From the NCBI GenBank assembly GCA_910588215.1, contig CAJUQJ010000004.1, positions 1 to 64,000 on the forward strand: DNA of 64,000 bases, in the 5' to 3' direction. The translations under genes and the position numbers were made by a program. Shown here piece by piece: positions 61,729-64,000 of the stretch. How positions within the stretch are numbered: position 1 is the stretch's first letter; each line of letters begins with the position of its first letter. The notes under the pieces were generated by a model, which had not been told where the DNA came from, ran no database searches, and was given only the letters and a program-made list of their open reading frames with translations. Source of the DNA: an uncultured Lachnospiraceae bacterium (GTDB lineage Bacteria > Bacillota > Clostridia > Lachnospirales > Lachnospiraceae).

Positions 61729-62730
61729 ATGAGCGAAAAGAAGAATGAAGCATTTTTATCTGTGAAAGATCTTGTAGTGGAATATACTTCTGACGGACAG
61801 CGTATTCAGGCGGTAAACGGCATTTCCTTTGACGTGCAGAAAGGTCGTACAATTGGACTTGTAGGAGAGACCGGGGCCGGCAAGACTACGATTGCCAAGA
61901 CGATCCTGCGGATTTTGCCGGACAGGGCGGCGTATATCCGCGGCGGACAGATCATTGCGGACGGTAAGGATTTACTTTCTCTGCCGGAAGAGGAAATGAG
62001 GGAGATCAGAGGGAATCTGATTTCAATGGTATTCCAGGATCCTATGACAGCACTGAATCCGACCATGCGCGTGGGAGAACAGATTGCCGAGGTTATTCTG
62101 CATCATAATGAAATCTCCAGGGAGGAAGGGGAGAAACGAGCCGGAGAAATGTTGGAAATGGTAGGAATTCCGGCATCCCGCTATAAAGAGTATCCGCACC
62201 AGTTCTCCGGCGGTATGAAGCAGCGTGTGGTGATCGCCATCGCGCTGGCCTGCACACCAGATATCCTGCTGGCGGATGAACCCACTACGGCTTTGGATGT
62301 TACGATCCAGGCGCAAGTTCTTGATATGATCAATGATCTCAAGCAGAAAAACAATACATCCATGATCCTTATTACGCATGATCTTGGTGTTGTAGCTTCC
62401 GCCTGCGACGATGTAGCGGTAATCTATGCGGGTAGGATTGTAGAGACAGGGACAAAGGAGCAGATCTTTGACCATCCGCATCATCCGTACACGATCGGCC
62501 TGTTCGGAGCAATCCCCAGCATGAATGTGGACGAAGAGTATCTGCATCCCATTGACGGGCTTCCGCCGGATCCTTCTAACCTTCCTGCAGGCTGTGCATT
62601 CGGCCCCAGATGTCCCTATGCTACAGAGAACTGTCGTAAAGGCGAGATTCCGGAAACGATGACGCCGGACGGGCATAAGTGCCGATGCATCAATTTGGAT
62701 CAAGTGAAGGAGGGAGGCATTCACAAATGA
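61729..62730 (+). CDS. ABC transporter ATP-binding protein, DppD/OppD type
   Basis: A 333-residue ATPase that powers import. Walker A GETGAGKTT, signature FSGGMKQRV and Walker B ILLADEPTTALD are intact. The C-terminal oligopeptide-transporter region has the cysteine-rich GCAFGPRCPYATENC motif that binds an iron-sulphur cluster in some relatives. GGGGGAGAGG precedes the ATG. It overlaps the next gene by four bases. Confidence 0.92.
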   Translation: MSEKKNEAFLSVKDLVVEYTSDGQRIQAVNGISFDVQKGRTIGLVGETGAGKTTIAKTILRILPDRAAYIRGGQIIADGKDLLSLPEEEMREIRGNLISMVFQDPMTALNPTMRVGEQIAEVILHHNEISREEGEKRAGEMLEMVGIPASRYKEYPHQFSGGMKQRVVIAIALACTPDILLADEPTTALDVTIQAQVLDMINDLKQKNNTSMILITHDLGVVASACDDVAVIYAGRIVETGTKEQIFDHPHHPYTIGLFGAIPSMNVDEEYLHPIDGLPPDPSNLPAGCAFGPRCPYATENCRKGEIPETMTPDGHKCRCINLDQVKEGGIHK

Positions 62731-63686
62731 GTACGGTAATTGAGGTGAAAAGATTATATAAATATTTTTCCACGCCGGGCGGTATGCTGCATGCGGTAGA
62801 CGATGTGTCCTTTAAAATAGAAGAAGGCAGAACGCTTGGCGTAGTGGGAGAATCCGGCTGTGGAAAATCTACCCTTGGACGTACGATTGTACATCTGTTG
62901 GAGAGCACCGGCGGACAGATCTTTCTGGAAGGCAGGGATATCACGCATGTAAAAGGAAAAGAACTGGCAAAAGCGCGGGAGGATATGCAGATCATGTTCC
63001 AGGATCCCTATTCTTCGCTGGATCCGCGTAAAACGATCGAGCAGACGATCATGGAGCCGCTATTGGTATCCAGACGCTATAAGAAGAGCGAGATGTATCA
63101 GAAGGCGCAGGAACTGATGGAACTGGTGGGGATCGACCAGAGACTCAGCAAGGCGTATCCGCATGAGCTGGACGGCGGACGTCGCCAAAGAGTGGGATTC
63201 GCGAGAGCGCTCGCTCTGGATCCCAAGTTCATTGTCTGTGACGAACCGGTTTCGGCGCTGGATGTTTCTATTCAGGCGCAGGTGCTGAATCTTCTCCGAA
63301 GGCTGCAGAAGGAAAAGGGACTGACCTATATGTTCATTACACATGATATGTCTGTGGTCAGACATATCTCAGACGATATTCTGGTTATGTACTTAGGGCA
63401 GATGGTAGAGAAGAGCCCTGCCAGAGAACTGTTTGTGAAGCCTATGCATCCTTATACAAGAGCGCTGCTTTCCGCCATTCCTTCTGTGGATATCCATAAT
63501 CCTAATAAGAGAGAGATTCTGAAAGGGGAACTTACATCGCCCATAGATCCTGCACCCGGCTGCCGCTTTGCAGCGCGGTGTAAATATGCTACGGAAACAT
63601 GTAAGAGAGAACAGGTCCTGGAAGAGATAGAGCCTGAGCATTTCGTGTCATGCTGCAGAGTAAGAGAATTGAACGGTCTGCCGTAA
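62727..63686 (+). CDS. ABC transporter ATP-binding protein, DppF/OppF type
   Basis: A 319-residue second ATPase. Walker A GESGCGKST and Walker B FIVCDEPVSALD are normal, but the signature reads ELDGGRRQRVGFARA where OppF-type proteins usually have LSGGQRQR: Asp replaces the signature Ser and Arg replaces Gln. The C-terminal cysteine motif (GCRFAARCKYATETC) is present. The ATG at 62727, inside the ATGA overlap and after GGAGGC, is preferred over 62679. An altered signature could make one of the two ATP sites inactive, as in other heterodimeric ABC pairs. Confidence 0.9.
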   Translation: MSTVIEVKRLYKYFSTPGGMLHAVDDVSFKIEEGRTLGVVGESGCGKSTLGRTIVHLLESTGGQIFLEGRDITHVKGKELAKAREDMQIMFQDPYSSLDPRKTIEQTIMEPLLVSRRYKKSEMYQKAQELMELVGIDQRLSKAYPHELDGGRRQRVGFARALALDPKFIVCDEPVSALDVSIQAQVLNLLRRLQKEKGLTYMFITHDMSVVRHISDDILVMYLGQMVEKSPARELFVKPMHPYTRALLSAIPSVDIHNPNKREILKGELTSPIDPAPGCRFAARCKYATETCKREQVLEEIEPEHFVSCCRVRELNGLP

Positions 63687-63712
63687 AGGAAATTTTGTGT
63701 TATGATCATTCG

Positions 63713-63743
63713 GCCCGGAAAGCCGTTGGATTTTCGGGCTTTA
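63713..63743 (+). terminator. Probable terminator of the peptide-type ABC operon
   Basis: GCCCGGAAA and TTTTCGGGC pair around a nine-base loop, followed by only TTTAA. The short T-tract lowers confidence. Confidence 0.5.
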
Positions 63744-63764
63744 ACGAGAGATGGGGAGGAGAAT

Positions 63765-64000
63765 ATGATCTATCATGTTTACGGCAGCTCCTACATGGGA
63801 GAATATGGGGGCGACGGTATTTATTTCATGGAGCTGAATACGGATGAGACAACGCTCCGCATGATCACATCTTATCCGGAAAGCAGCGATCAGCCCTCTT
63901 TTCTGTCCGTTTCCAGGAAGTATGTGTATGCGGTGAGCGAACGGGCGCAGGGAGGCGCTGTCACGGCTTTCCGGAGGGATCCAGACAGTGGGGAATTGAC
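63765..64000 (+). CDS. Lactonase-family beta-propeller protein (partial, cut by window end)
   Basis: The first 78 residues of a protein starting at the ATG at 63765 after GGGGAGGAG. GIYFMELNTDETTLRMI and QPSFLSVSRKYVYAVSE are the first blades of the seven-bladed 6-phosphogluconolactonase/YbhE-type propeller. The family hydrolyses sugar lactones. The reading frame continues past the right edge. The specific substrate cannot be stated. Confidence 0.75.
   Translation, partial: MIYHVYGSSYMGEYGGDGIYFMELNTDETTLRMITSYPESSDQPSFLSVSRKYVYAVSERAQGGAVTAFRRDPDSGEL

Overview
The window reads as a chromosomal stretch from a gut-type member of the Lachnospiraceae (Clostridia). The evidence is the dense set of carbohydrate ABC transporters with LplB/LplC-type permeases, YesM/AraC-type regulators, strong AGGAGG ribosome sites, a BlaI/M56 pair, and several AAA-ATPase/PD-(D/E)XK proteins of the kind multiplied in that family. 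No rRNA, tRNA, CRISPR array or complete insertion sequence with its own transposase was recognised. The genus is not resolvable by eye.

Layout. 0-6.7 kb: an Rpn-type nuclease, MazG-like, HD and DUF2971 genes, a small membrane-protein gene split by a 131-bp structured element, an esterase, and an AAA/PD-(D/E)XK protein. 6.7-16.4 kb: a sugar module of binding protein, two permeases, GH3 glycosidase, YesM-type sensor kinase and AraC-type response regulator. 16.5-20.5 kb: a zeta-toxin pair, a HipA-like kinase, an M18 aminopeptidase, and a second gene split by the structured element. 20.6-25.2 kb: BlaI repressor, lipoprotein and a very long M56 protein. 25.5-33.3 kb: DUF6155, a third and truncated element copy, a LacI regulator, a second permease-permease-binding protein operon, an Abhydrolase_10-type protein, and a GH3 remnant. 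33.7-40.2 kb: an alpha-galactoside cassette (binding protein, two permeases, GH36, AraC). 40.7-49.3 kb: two related AAA/PD-(D/E)XK genes bracket an AAA ATPase with helically phased upstream repeats, an orphan response regulator, a YdcF-type protein and a GH39 glycosidase. 49.3-50.6 kb: decayed HAD and AraC/sensor genes. 50.6-55.4 kb: AraC, a PTS EIIBCA and a Cof-type phosphatase. 55.4-63.7 kb: a membrane AraC regulator divergent from a complete peptide-type ABC operon. A lactonase-type gene runs off the right end.

The genes fit an organism living on plant or host glycans. Sugars or glycosides are captured by lipoprotein binding proteins, imported, and cleaved by GH3, GH36 and GH39 enzymes, each module having its own local regulator. 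Two phospho-relay or PTS routes and a peptide importer complete the picture.

The most unusual content is non-coding. A family of about 130-bp elements with three hairpins is present in three copies. Two copies interrupt genes so precisely that removing the element restores the reading frame, and their stems differ by compensatory changes. A 182-bp element bounded by inverted repeats, a 15-bp motif (TATAGTAAACGACAT and near matches) seen seven times, and phased GTTATAAAA repeats next to a wHTH-ATPase are further structures that the genes do not explain.
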